From NCBI GenBank assembly GCA_002731735.1, contig PCCM01000033.1, forward strand, positions 16,879-24,751: DNA of 7,873 nt, read 5' to 3'. This DNA comes from Gemmatimonadota bacterium (GTDB taxonomy: Bacteria > Gemmatimonadota > Gemmatimonadetes > Longimicrobiales > Gaopeijiaceae). Positions within the stretch are counted from its first letter, which is position 1; every line of letters starts with the position of its first letter. The position numbers and the translations under genes were made by a program. The notes beneath the pieces were generated by a model that was not told where the DNA came from, did not search any database, and worked only from the letters and a program-made list of their open reading frames with translations. Shown piece by piece: positions 1-6,350 of the stretch.

Positions 1-1239
1 CAACTCCAACAGGGCATCAACATAGTCGAGCGGGTAGTCGCGGTCGTCGGAGATTCCATGATCTCCCAGACCCAAATCGATGAATCCCTCCTTTCCATGG
101 AGGCGAGGGGATGGACTCGTCCGACCGGAGCGGCCGAGCTCTTGGAGGCGAAGCTGGAGATCCTGGATCAACTCATCAACCTGCAGTTGATTGTTCAGGA
201 GGCGGCAAAAGACTCCCTCCTCGCGGTCTCCGAGGAGGAATTGGAGGACCGTGTCCAGGTGCAGATCGACGGTCAAGTCCGGCAATTTGGTACGTTGGGC
301 CGACTTCAACAGGCCCTGGCTGAGCAGAACATGACATTGGCCTTGTACCGCGAACAGCAGAAGAACCTCATCCGGCAACAGGTGCTTCAAGAACGGTATT
401 TCGCAAAAATAGGAAGGAGTTCGGCAAATGTCGTCGTCACGGACGAGGAGGCACGCGCCTATTTCGATGAGAACCAGGATCTGTTTCCAGATAGGCCGGA
501 GACCTTTGTCATCGAGACCATCCAACTCGAACCTGAGGCAACCGACGCCGTCAAAGCGGTGGCCCTCGCGAGGGCTGACAGCGTCCTGGGTCTTATCCTC
601 GAAGGGGGAGATTTTGCGGAGCTCGCGGTGCGCTTCACGGACGAGCCCGGCGATGCGGGCGGAGAACTCGGGTGGATCCGTAAAGACGGGAGCTTTGTGG
701 AGGAGTTCGAGGAAGTTGCCTTCGGGATCCCTGACGGAGTGCCAAGCCGTCCCGTCGAGACACAATTCGGATACCATCTCATTCTGGTCGAGCGGATACG
801 GGGAGGGGAGCGTCGAGTACGGCATATCCTGTTCTCGCCGGAGATCACGACAAGCGACGTCGAAGCGAACGACGCTCGAGCAGAGTCGTTCGCCGACAGG
901 CTAAGAGCCGGTGAGACCACTATGGAGGACCTCGGCTTGGAGCCCGATACGGTCCTGTTGCCTCTCGATGTGATCGCCCAGACATCTCCTGGGCTTGCCG
1001 GGGCGTTGCAGAACGCCCAGGTGGGTGACGTGATCGGGCCAGTCACTGTGGCCGACCCCCGGGCCGCAAATGCCCGGCTCCTCGCTGGGCTGTTGGAGAT
1101 AAGGCCTGGAGGCCCCGGCGAGTTCTCCGAATTTAATGACATGATCGTGGAGCGCATGAAGAATGAGCGTCTCACCGCAACCGTGATCGAGGGGCTGCGT
1201 AGTCAGGCGTACATCGACATTCGCCTCGGCGAGGGCTGA
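1..1239 (+). CDS. surA: SurA-like periplasmic chaperone / parvulin peptidyl-prolyl isomerase (5' end missing)
   Basis: The frame is open from base 1, so the gene starts upstream and 412 residues are visible. The first ATG (base 58) is internal: the residues before it read ERVVAVVGDSMISQTQID, the conserved N-terminal motif of SurA proteins, so the signal peptide lies outside the window. Layout in fragment numbering: SurA N-terminal helical domain about 7-145; first parvulin-like domain about 165-268, with GGELGW at 220-225 and FGYHLI at 256-261; second, shortened parvulin-like domain from RRVRHIL (271-277) to about 368; a C-terminal helix ending YIDIRL. The family escorts unfolded outer-membrane proteins through the periplasm, and some members isomerise proline bonds. 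The first domain lacks the usual His-Ile-Leu entry motif (it reads FVIETIQL) and the second lacks the GGxLGW and GYH motifs, so catalysis may be weak. pdxA follows after 16 nt, as in E. coli. Assignment to the SurA/PpiC family is firm; exact orthology with E. coli SurA is less so. Confidence 0.9.
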   Translation, partial: QLQQGINIVERVVAVVGDSMISQTQIDESLLSMEARGWTRPTGAAELLEAKLEILDQLINLQLIVQEAAKDSLLAVSEEELEDRVQVQIDGQVRQFGTLGRLQQALAEQNMTLALYREQQKNLIRQQVLQERYFAKIGRSSANVVVTDEEARAYFDENQDLFPDRPETFVIETIQLEPEATDAVKAVALARADSVLGLILEGGDFAELAVRFTDEPGDAGGELGWIRKDGSFVEEFEEVAFGIPDGVPSRPVETQFGYHLILVERIRGGERRVRHILFSPEITTSDVEANDARAESFADRLRAGETTMEDLGLEPDTVLLPLDVIAQTSPGLAGALQNAQVGDVIGPVTVADPRAANARLLAGLLEIRPGGPGEFSEFNDMIVERMKNERLTATVIEGLRSQAYIDIRLGEG

Positions 1240-1255
1240 CGCGCGAAGACGCCTC

Positions 1256-2200
1256 ATGTCCAGGCAACGTTTGGCGGTCACGCTCGGCGATCCACGCGGA
1301 ATCGGCCCTGAGGTGGTTGCGGACGCGGTTCGGCATCTCGAAAACCAGGGCAGTGACACCGAGTTCATCTTGCTGGGTCCGGACGAGTTCAATCCGGGAC
1401 TCGGCACGTACAACGGTGTAGGTCACTTCGACGGCTCCGAGCGTTCGGCTGGATTGCTGTCAGCCCTCGCTGTGGAGAGAGCGGTCCGCTTGGCCCTTGT
1501 CGGCACGGTAGCGGGAATCGTCACCGGTCCGATCCACAAACCGGCTCTCCGTTCCGCTGGTTTCATGGAGCCAGGCCATACCGAAATGCTCCAGCGCCTC
1601 ACTGATGTCTCCGACGTTGGGATGCTCATGGTCGCCGAGGAAACGGCTCTGGGGGCACCCCTCCGGGTGCTCCTCGCTACGACGCATGTGCCACTACGCG
1701 ACGTGCCCGATCTGTTGAGCACGGACCTGCTCGTTTCTCAGGCGATGCTCTTGAACTCATCGCTCGAAACCGACTGGAATCTCGCTCGTCCGCGCCTCGC
1801 GCTCTGCGCCCTGAATCCGCACGCCTCCGACGATGGATTGTTCGGGGACGAAGAAAATCTTGTATTCCGGCCTGCAATAGATGCACTGTGTAAAGCAGAT
1901 ATCCAGGTAGAGGGCCCGATCCCTGCAGACACCGTGTTCAACCGGACGCTGAATGGGGAGTATGACGCGGTTATCGCCCCGTATCACGACGTAGGGATGG
2001 CCCCCTTCAAGACCATCGCTTTCGGAGCAGGGGTCAACGTGACACTGGGACTACCTTTCGTTCGGACGTCTCCGGATCACGGGACCGCATTCGATATTGT
2101 GGATACAAGTAGAGCGGATTCGTCGTCGATGCAGGCTGCGCTCCGAATGGCGTCTGGGTTGGCGTCGAAACGTTTTGGCACTTTGGCGGCCCGTACATAG
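1256..2200 (+). CDS. pdxA: 4-hydroxythreonine-4-phosphate dehydrogenase PdxA
   Basis: PdxA oxidises 4-phosphohydroxy-L-threonine with NAD(P) and a divalent metal; the product goes to PdxJ in the DXP-dependent route to pyridoxal 5'-phosphate. It is a cytosolic dimer. The 314-residue protein is close to the family length and carries the full motif series: TLGDPRGIGPEV (9-20), TGPIHK (90-95), GHTEML (107-112), ATTHVPLRD (141-149), LNPHA (186-190), PADTVF (223-228), YHDVGMAPFK (243-252) and LGLPFVRTSPDHGTAFDI (264-281). By alignment to E. coli PdxA, His144, His189 and His244 are the metal ligands. The usual GE after LNPHA is replaced by SDD, a local variation. The ATG is the only ATG start in the window and the motif begins a few residues later, which fixes it; the ribosome site is weak (GAAG, 1245-1248). 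It follows surA by 16 nt and is probably co-transcribed with it. Confidence 0.96.
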   Translation: MSRQRLAVTLGDPRGIGPEVVADAVRHLENQGSDTEFILLGPDEFNPGLGTYNGVGHFDGSERSAGLLSALAVERAVRLALVGTVAGIVTGPIHKPALRSAGFMEPGHTEMLQRLTDVSDVGMLMVAEETALGAPLRVLLATTHVPLRDVPDLLSTDLLVSQAMLLNSSLETDWNLARPRLALCALNPHASDDGLFGDEENLVFRPAIDALCKADIQVEGPIPADTVFNRTLNGEYDAVIAPYHDVGMAPFKTIAFGAGVNVTLGLPFVRTSPDHGTAFDIVDTSRADSSSMQAALRMASGLASKRFGTLAART

Positions 2201-2266
2201 TGTTTTCTGCCCGCTCTATGATCGGAAGTTGTTGATGAATATTAACTCGCGAGGTTACGATCCCAC
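2201..2266 (+). promoter_or_regulatory. pdxA-ftsE intergenic gap, AT-richer, possible regulatory site
   Basis: This 66-nt gap is one of only two gaps longer than 20 nt. Its middle is AT-rich compared with the genes around it. It contains an imperfect inverted repeat, GTTGAT-GAAT-ATTAAC (2231-2246, one G/T mismatch in six pairs), directly followed by a perfect 8-bp palindrome CTCGCGAG (2246-2253) that overlaps the probable ftsE ribosome site (GAGGT, 2251-2255, about 11 nt before the GTG). No good -35/-10 pair and no terminator with a T-tract are visible. A promoter or operator for the ftsE cluster is possible, but only position and composition suggest it. Confidence 0.25.
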
Positions 2267-2270
2267 GTGA
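2235..2270 (+). other. possible 11-codon leader minicistron overlapping the ftsE start
   Basis: An ATG at 2235 opens a tiny frame encoding MNINSRGYDPT, whose TGA (2268-2270) overlaps the ftsE GTG (2267-2269) in the arrangement GTGA. A GGAAG at 2224-2228 sits six bases before the ATG as a possible ribosome site. The stop-start overlap is the layout used in translational coupling. A frame this short can easily arise by chance, so this is only a candidate. Confidence 0.15.
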
Positions 2271-3127
2271 TCAAGTTCATCCACGTGACCAAGGAGTACT
2301 CCCGCTCCGGACCGGCCCTCGACGACATATCGTTCCATTTGGTCAAGGGACAGTTCGCGTTTCTTACCGGGCACTCCGGATCGGGAAAGTCCACCGCTCT
2401 ACGACTTGCACACCTAGCCGAGAGGCCGAGCGATGGAGAGGTACGTGTGAGCGGGTTTTCGTCCACGAGAACCTCTCGCCGAGACGTATGGAAGCTCCGC
2501 CGAAAGGTGGGTTACGTATTTCAGGATTTTCGTCTCCTTCCCGGCCGCACCGCTCTCGAGAACGTCTCCTTCGCCCTCGAGGTCATCGGTTCCCCGAAGA
2601 AGCAGATTTTCCCGCGAGCCCAACGGCTTCTCGGTCAAGTGGGCCTCGCACCAAAAGCGGGAGCGTGGGTTCATGAGCTCTCGGGGGGCGAGCAGCAACG
2701 CGTCGCCATCGCCCGAGCCCTCGCGAGCGAGCCGCTCCTTCTCTTGGCGGACGAGCCCACAGGCAATCTCGACGACCGGGCCACTCGCGGTATCATGGAC
2801 CTGTTCTGGGAGATCAATGCAGTCGGGATGGCCGTTCTGATGGCAACGCACGATCTGGAGCTCATGAACCGGCATCCGAACGCCCGAGTACTCGAGCTCG
2901 ACCAAGGGCGCCTGGTGTACGACTCCGCCGACGAGAAGCCGGCGGCGAGCGGTGAGCAGCGGAGTCCCCGACTGGCCTCCGGCATGAGCCCGGTTCTACG
3001 GGGCGAGCCGGACGTTGATCCCGAGCGGGAACCGGCTCGAGAACCGGAACTCGATCGCGGACCGGACCTGGATCTAGAACCGAAACTTGGTCGCGAACCG
3101 GAGCCAGCCCAAGAAACAGGGAACTGA
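2267..3127 (+). CDS. ftsE: Cell division ATP-binding protein FtsE with a repetitive C-terminal tail
   Basis: FtsE is the cytoplasmic ATPase of the FtsEX complex, which uses ATP hydrolysis to control peptidoglycan hydrolysis at the division site. All ABC ATPase motifs are intact: Walker A GHSGSGKST (35-43), Q-loop Gln86 in VFQDFRLL, signature LSGGEQQR (138-145), Walker B LLLLADEP (157-164) with catalytic Glu163, D-loop GNLDD (166-170) and switch His195 in ATHD. The VFQDFRLLP stretch and the ftsX gene directly downstream separate it from LolD/MacB-type ATPases. Usual FtsE length is about 220-230 residues; this one has 286. The extra part (about 222-286) is low-complexity, rich in Glu, Pro, Arg and Asp, and ends in hexapeptide repeats. 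The GTG start is chosen because MIKFIHVTKEY matches the family N-terminus; GAGGT at 2251-2255 is the likely ribosome site. The stop codon directly abuts the ftsX start. Confidence 0.95.
   Translation: MIKFIHVTKEYSRSGPALDDISFHLVKGQFAFLTGHSGSGKSTALRLAHLAERPSDGEVRVSGFSSTRTSRRDVWKLRRKVGYVFQDFRLLPGRTALENVSFALEVIGSPKKQIFPRAQRLLGQVGLAPKAGAWVHELSGGEQQRVAIARALASEPLLLLADEPTGNLDDRATRGIMDLFWEINAVGMAVLMATHDLELMNRHPNARVLELDQGRLVYDSADEKPAASGEQRSPRLASGMSPVLRGEPDVDPEREPAREPELDRGPDLDLEPKLGREPEPAQETGN
3041..3112 (+). repeat. four imperfect 18-bp tandem repeats in the ftsE tail
   Basis: Four in-frame 18-bp units run at 3041-3058, 3059-3076, 3077-3094 and 3095-3112. They encode EPELDR, GPDLDL, EPKLGR and EPEPAQ (residues 259-282). 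Units 1 and 2 match at 13 of 18 bases. The preceding stretch (3005-3040) encodes related EP/DP/REP motifs with a shorter four-residue spacing of prolines. The pattern looks like slippage or unequal-exchange growth of a short unit followed by divergence. The unit is a multiple of three, so copy changes would keep the frame. Confidence 0.8.
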
Positions 3128-3985
3128 GTGTTCTATACCATTCGCGAAACCCTCATCGCGTCCAAGAGAGCCCCGCTGCTTACCGGGCTCTCTGCCGCCA
3201 TGGTAGGACTCGCCCTTTTCGTCGTGGGGCTTTTTGGCCTCGCCGCGTATAACGTCCGAGTCTACATGGAGACACTGGAGGAGCGGGTCGAGGTCGTCGC
3301 CTACCTTCGAGACGATGCGACCACGGCGGAGATCGCCGATATGGCAGGGGCTCTCTCGTCACTCCCAGCAGTCCTCGCGGTGGACGTCGTGACCAAGAGC
3401 GAAGCGCTCGAGAGGGCCTATTCGGAACTGCCCGAGTTCAGTGAGATCCTTTCGGACCTCGAAGTCAACCCACTTCCCGCGTCCCTCGAGATCCAGCTTC
3501 GTCCCGGAAATCGCACTGCCGAGACGGCCGATCGAATCGCAGAACAAGCCGGCCTCTACCCCGCCGTGGAAGAGGTGCAGTACGGCCAGGAATGGGTCGT
3601 CAAGTTGTTCACCCTGCGGCGGATGGGTGTGGTAACGACCACTGTGTTGGGCACGGCCTTCGCGGTTGTTGCCGCGTTGATCATCGGGACTACGGTGCGA
3701 ATCGCGATCTTCGCACGACAAGAGGAGATCAAGATCATGCAGTTGGTGGGAGCCCGCGACGGCTTCATCCACCGCCCTTTCCTGCTCGAGGGCGGCATCA
3801 CCGGGGCCATCGGGGGCGCCCTCGCCCTCGCCCTCACCTATACCACATTCTGGTCGGTATTCAACTACCTCTTCACCATTTCGTGGATCCCCTGGGAATG
3901 GGCCGGGATCGGGGTCTCGGCCGGAATCGTGTTCGGCGTGTTCGCGAGCGGATACGCGGTACGTAAGCACCTCCGCGAGATTTAG
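3128..3985 (+). CDS. ftsX: Cell division protein FtsX (membrane subunit of FtsEX)
   Basis: FtsX is the membrane partner of FtsE; its extracytoplasmic domain holds the coiled coil of EnvC and passes on the ATP-driven conformational change. The 285 residues show the family topology: a short cytoplasmic N-terminus, membrane segment 1 at about 18-41, a periplasmic domain of about 120 residues with the conserved NPLPAS (114-119), then segments at about 166-190, 219-242 and 257-277. The conserved cytoplasmic-face motif QLVGAR (205-210) followed by PFLLEG (217-222) marks the FtsX/MacB-type permease fold, and the small periplasmic domain identifies FtsX. The GTG start lies directly after the ftsE TGA; AGGGA about 5 nt upstream can serve as ribosome site. 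envC begins 2 nt after the stop. The spacing implies coupled translation of both subunits and their effector. Confidence 0.95.
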   Translation: MFYTIRETLIASKRAPLLTGLSAAMVGLALFVVGLFGLAAYNVRVYMETLEERVEVVAYLRDDATTAEIADMAGALSSLPAVLAVDVVTKSEALERAYSELPEFSEILSDLEVNPLPASLEIQLRPGNRTAETADRIAEQAGLYPAVEEVQYGQEWVVKLFTLRRMGVVTTTVLGTAFAVVAALIIGTTVRIAIFARQEEIKIMQLVGARDGFIHRPFLLEGGITGAIGGALALALTYTTFWSVFNYLFTISWIPWEWAGIGVSAGIVFGVFASGYAVRKHLREI

Positions 3986-3987
3986 CG

Positions 3988-5205
3988 GTGAGGAGCCTTT
4001 ACACGCGGGTCGGGCTGGGAATGGCCCTCGCGGTCCTGGCGCTCGCGCAGACGCCGGTGGCCGGGCAGCAGGCCACCGAAATTCAGAGGGAGATCGTCGA
4101 TAGCCAACAGCGACTCGAGGCGGTGCGCCAGGAACGAAGCCGTCTGCAACGCGACTTGAGCTCCCTGGAAGGCCGAGTGCGAGACGCATCGAGCGAACTC
4201 GCGAATGTCGAACGGCTGGTCAGCGCGTCTCGGTCCGTAGTAGCCGAGATCGACTTGCAGGTGGATGCCGTGGGAGGCGAATACCAGAGCACGTCCCGTT
4301 CTCTCCTGGTCACCCGCGAGCGACTCTTGACCGCAACGGCCGTCCTCAACCGCCGTCTCCGGGATATCTACAAGCGGGGGACTCTCCACTCGGTGCGCGT
4401 GATGCTGGGGGCCGGCTCGTTTTCCGGCATCCTGACGCGCTACCGGTACCTGCGCCTCATCGCTTCGTACGATCGCACGCTGGTGCGGCGCGTGAGAGAG
4501 CTCGAAATGGATCTGGTCCAAGAGAACGCATCTCTTCAGAGCAGTATGGTCAGCTTGGATCGCCTGCGGCAGTCCAGACTCAGCGAAGTGGCCGCTCTAC
4601 GCTCGGTGGAAGCAACACATCGCCGGGCGCTCGACGTATATCATGCCCAGGAGGAAACGGCCACCGACCGATTAGAGCAACTCGAGCTCGACGAGAGCCG
4701 TATCAACCTCATTATCACGGACCTCGAAACGAGACGCGTGGAGATCGAGCGAACGGCCGCCAGAGGAGTAGCGCCGAGCACGTTCACAACTGCGGAGGCA
4801 GGGGCGCTGAATTGGCCAGTGGAAGGCGATTTGATCTATCAGTTCGGAACAGAAGTGAGACCGAACGGCATTTCACTGCCGTGGCGAGGAATCGGGATCC
4901 GGGCGGCCATCGGAACTCCAGTACGAGCCGTGGAGGCAGGTACAGTCGAACTGGCAGGCCCCATGGAAGGGTACGGCCTGAGCGTGATCCTGAGCCACGG
5001 AGGTGGTTTCTATACTCTGTACTTCTACCTCGAAGAGATCGACGTCGCCCAGGGTCGAGAGGTAGTGGCCGGCCAAGTAATGGGTACCGTGGGGGGCGCT
5101 GATACCCCGGAGGGGCCCCACCTGGAGTTCCAGGTCCGCTCCAGTGCCAGTGGACTCCCTCGAGCGGAGGACCCACTCAGGTGGCTTCGGGCGCAGGAGC
5201 GGTGA
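3988..5205 (+). CDS. envC: EnvC-type murein hydrolase activator (coiled coil plus degenerate LytM/M23 domain)
   Basis: EnvC-type proteins are periplasmic activators of septal N-acetylmuramyl-L-alanine amidases, under control of FtsEX. Residues 1 to about 26 form a signal peptide (basic MRSLYTR start, hydrophobic core, VAG before QQ). Residues about 28-125 and 160-258 are heptad-like, charged coiled-coil arms around the conserved hinge region GTLHSVRVMLGAGSFSGILT (131-150). The LytM/M23 domain spans about 272-402, starting LNWPVEGDLIYQFG. Compared with active M23 peptidases, the first His/Asp pair (HxGxD) is replaced by Trp299 and Gly303, and the second His of HxH by Glu380 (sequence PHLEF; His378 remains), so the zinc site is lost. 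This matches the non-enzymatic activator role known for E. coli EnvC. The GTG start gives a complete signal peptide; a later ATG (codon 12) would cut it. The gene sits 2 nt after ftsX. Confidence 0.92.
   Translation: MRSLYTRVGLGMALAVLALAQTPVAGQQATEIQREIVDSQQRLEAVRQERSRLQRDLSSLEGRVRDASSELANVERLVSASRSVVAEIDLQVDAVGGEYQSTSRSLLVTRERLLTATAVLNRRLRDIYKRGTLHSVRVMLGAGSFSGILTRYRYLRLIASYDRTLVRRVRELEMDLVQENASLQSSMVSLDRLRQSRLSEVAALRSVEATHRRALDVYHAQEETATDRLEQLELDESRINLIITDLETRRVEIERTAARGVAPSTFTTAEAGALNWPVEGDLIYQFGTEVRPNGISLPWRGIGIRAAIGTPVRAVEAGTVELAGPMEGYGLSVILSHGGGFYTLYFYLEEIDVAQGREVVAGQVMGTVGGADTPEGPHLEFQVRSSASGLPRAEDPLRWLRAQER
5166..5170 (+). promoter_or_regulatory. ribosome binding site supporting the upstream holB start
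   Basis: GGAGG lies inside the end of envC, 10 nt before GTG 5181. It is the main reason to prefer this start over GTG 5202, whose nearest purine tract (AGGAG, 5195-5199) leaves a spacer of only two bases. The GTGA overlap at 5202-5205 remains a fair alternative if translation of holB is coupled to envC termination. Confidence 0.45.
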
Positions 5206-6350
5206 GCCTGCACCCCGTTTTCGGTCACACGGACCTTCAGGCGTCCCTTTCTCGCGCCTTGGCAACGGGATCTCTTCCGCCGAGCCTGCTCATCCACGGC
5301 CCGCGAGGCGTGGGGAAGCAACGACTCGCTCTCTGGCTCGGTCAACTCCTGCTTTGTCCCGAATCCGGGCCCGAGGGCCCTTGCGGCGAATGCAAGGGGT
5401 GCCGCATGGCCGTGAATCTCGAGCATCCCGACCTCCACTGGTATTTCCCGCTAGCGAAACCGAAAGGGGTTCGGCCCGCCAAGCTTTCGGAGGCCTTGGA
5501 AAAAGCTCGGTACGATACGATCGCAGAGCGCAAGGCACGTCCGCTTCGGCCTGCGTCTGCGCCGGCGGAACCGACTGGGCTCTACCTGGCCGTCGCCCAG
5601 GCTCTGCGCTCCCACGCCAACCGCCGGCCGGCCGTGGGACTCCGGCAGGTCTTTGTAATCGGGGACGCCGAGACACTCGTTCCCCAGGAGTCCAGTCAGG
5701 AGGCGGCCAATGCACTCCTGAAGCTTCTCGAGGAGCCCCCCACGAGTACTCTTATCATCCTCACCTCGAGTGAACCGGGCCGACTCCTCCCTACTATTCG
5801 TTCGCGAACGATGCCGCTCCACCTACCTCCCCTCGCACCGGACGCTGTCGAACAGTTTCTGGTCGAGGCCGGCGGGGTCTCTCCGGAAGACGCGCGCAGG
5901 GCCTCCCACCTCGGCCGGGGGTCGATCGGCCGAGCTCTGGGCTTCCTACCGATAGAAGGTGACCCGGGTCCCCTCGAAACCCTACGAACGCAGGCTTTCG
6001 AGCTTCTCCACGCAGCCTCGGATACGGACCCAGGGGCTGTGTATCGAAAATCGCTGGAGTTCGGCACCACACGCAGCCGTGGTCTGATGCCCCTTCTTGA
6101 ACTTCTCGAGGACGCCCTGCGAGACCTCTCCGTAACGGCCGCGAGGGCTTCCGAGGGCCTCATCAACAGTGATCGGGAAGATCTTCTGGAACGGATTCGA
6201 GAGGCCCGGGATATTCATCCGGTGGCGGTCGCGAAGGCATTTCGGCATTTGGAAGAGGCCAAGGAACTGGTGGCCGGCAACGTGAACCCCCAGCTCATCG
6301 TGGCTGGACTCTTGACCCGCATCCGGGAGGAACTCGTTGGCAACCCCTAA
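5181..6350 (+). CDS. holB: DNA polymerase III subunit delta-prime (clamp loader)
   Basis: Delta-prime is the stator subunit of the clamp loader that places the beta clamp on primed DNA. The 389 residues show an AAA+ fold: GPRGVGKQ (40-47) at Walker A, with Gln where Ser/Thr is usual; four cysteines (59, 68, 71, 74) forming the family zinc module; HPDLHWYFP (82-90); VFVIGDAE (157-164) at Walker B; EAANALLKLLEEPP (174-187); sensor-1 IILTSS (192-197); and TIRSRT (205-210), whose Arg209 matches the Arg finger of the SRC motif. The stretch of about 65 residues between HPDLH and VFVIGDAE is longer than in E. coli and resembles the Bacteroidota/Gemmatimonadota form as I recall it. Start: GTG 5181 has GGAGG at 5166-5170 (10 nt away). 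GTG 5202 overlaps the envC stop as GTGA and gives MSLHPVFGH, but its AGGAG is only 2 nt away. The 5181 start overlaps envC by 25 nt. Confidence 0.93.
   Translation: MASGAGAVSLHPVFGHTDLQASLSRALATGSLPPSLLIHGPRGVGKQRLALWLGQLLLCPESGPEGPCGECKGCRMAVNLEHPDLHWYFPLAKPKGVRPAKLSEALEKARYDTIAERKARPLRPASAPAEPTGLYLAVAQALRSHANRRPAVGLRQVFVIGDAETLVPQESSQEAANALLKLLEEPPTSTLIILTSSEPGRLLPTIRSRTMPLHLPPLAPDAVEQFLVEAGGVSPEDARRASHLGRGSIGRALGFLPIEGDPGPLETLRTQAFELLHAASDTDPGAVYRKSLEFGTTRSRGLMPLLELLEDALRDLSVTAARASEGLINSDREDLLERIREARDIHPVAVAKAFRHLEEAKELVAGNVNPQLIVAGLLTRIREELVGNP
6326..6330 (+). promoter_or_regulatory. ribosome binding site fixing the moaC TTG start
   Basis: GGAGG within the last codons of holB stands six bases before TTG 6337. 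Nothing comparable precedes the in-frame ATG at 6385. The site therefore decides the start and implies that ribosomes load onto moaC inside the holB coding region. Confidence 0.75.

Noticed and set aside
58..60. ATG as the true start of the first gene
   Set aside because: The frame is open to base 1, and the 19 codons upstream encode the conserved SurA N-terminal stretch (ERVVAVVGDS). The gene is truncated by the window edge.
988..1021. Hairpins in surA: GGGCGTT/AACGCCC (1001-1007/1012-1018) and CCTGGGC/GCCCAGG (988-994/1015-1021)
   Set aside because: They lie within coding sequence with no T-tract or gene boundary nearby. Seven-pair GC-rich stems are expected by chance at this composition.
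459..1175. 238-residue open frame on the minus strand
   Set aside because: It is antisense to the surA-like gene and has Ser/Arg/Pro-rich composition without motifs.
2267..3127. LolD or MacB-type ATPase instead of FtsE
   Set aside because: The downstream partner has the FtsX topology with a small periplasmic domain and NPLPAS motif, and envC follows, so FtsE is the better call.
3359..4189. 276-residue open frame on the minus strand
   Set aside because: It lies antisense to ftsX and envC, which have full family motifs. Its translation is Arg/Pro/Gly-rich with no recognisable domain, as expected for a shadow frame in GC-rich DNA.
3988..5205. Active M23 endopeptidase
   Set aside because: Three zinc-ligand positions are substituted (Trp299, Gly303, Glu380).
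5367..5380. Two GGGCCC palindromes two bases apart
   Set aside because: They lie in the holB segment encoding the Gly/Pro-rich zinc module, and codon use explains them.
5144..5773. 209-residue plus-strand frame across the envC-holB junction
   Set aside because: It is out of frame with holB, whose AAA+ motifs occupy the same bases. The translation is low-complexity Arg/Gly/Pro-rich.
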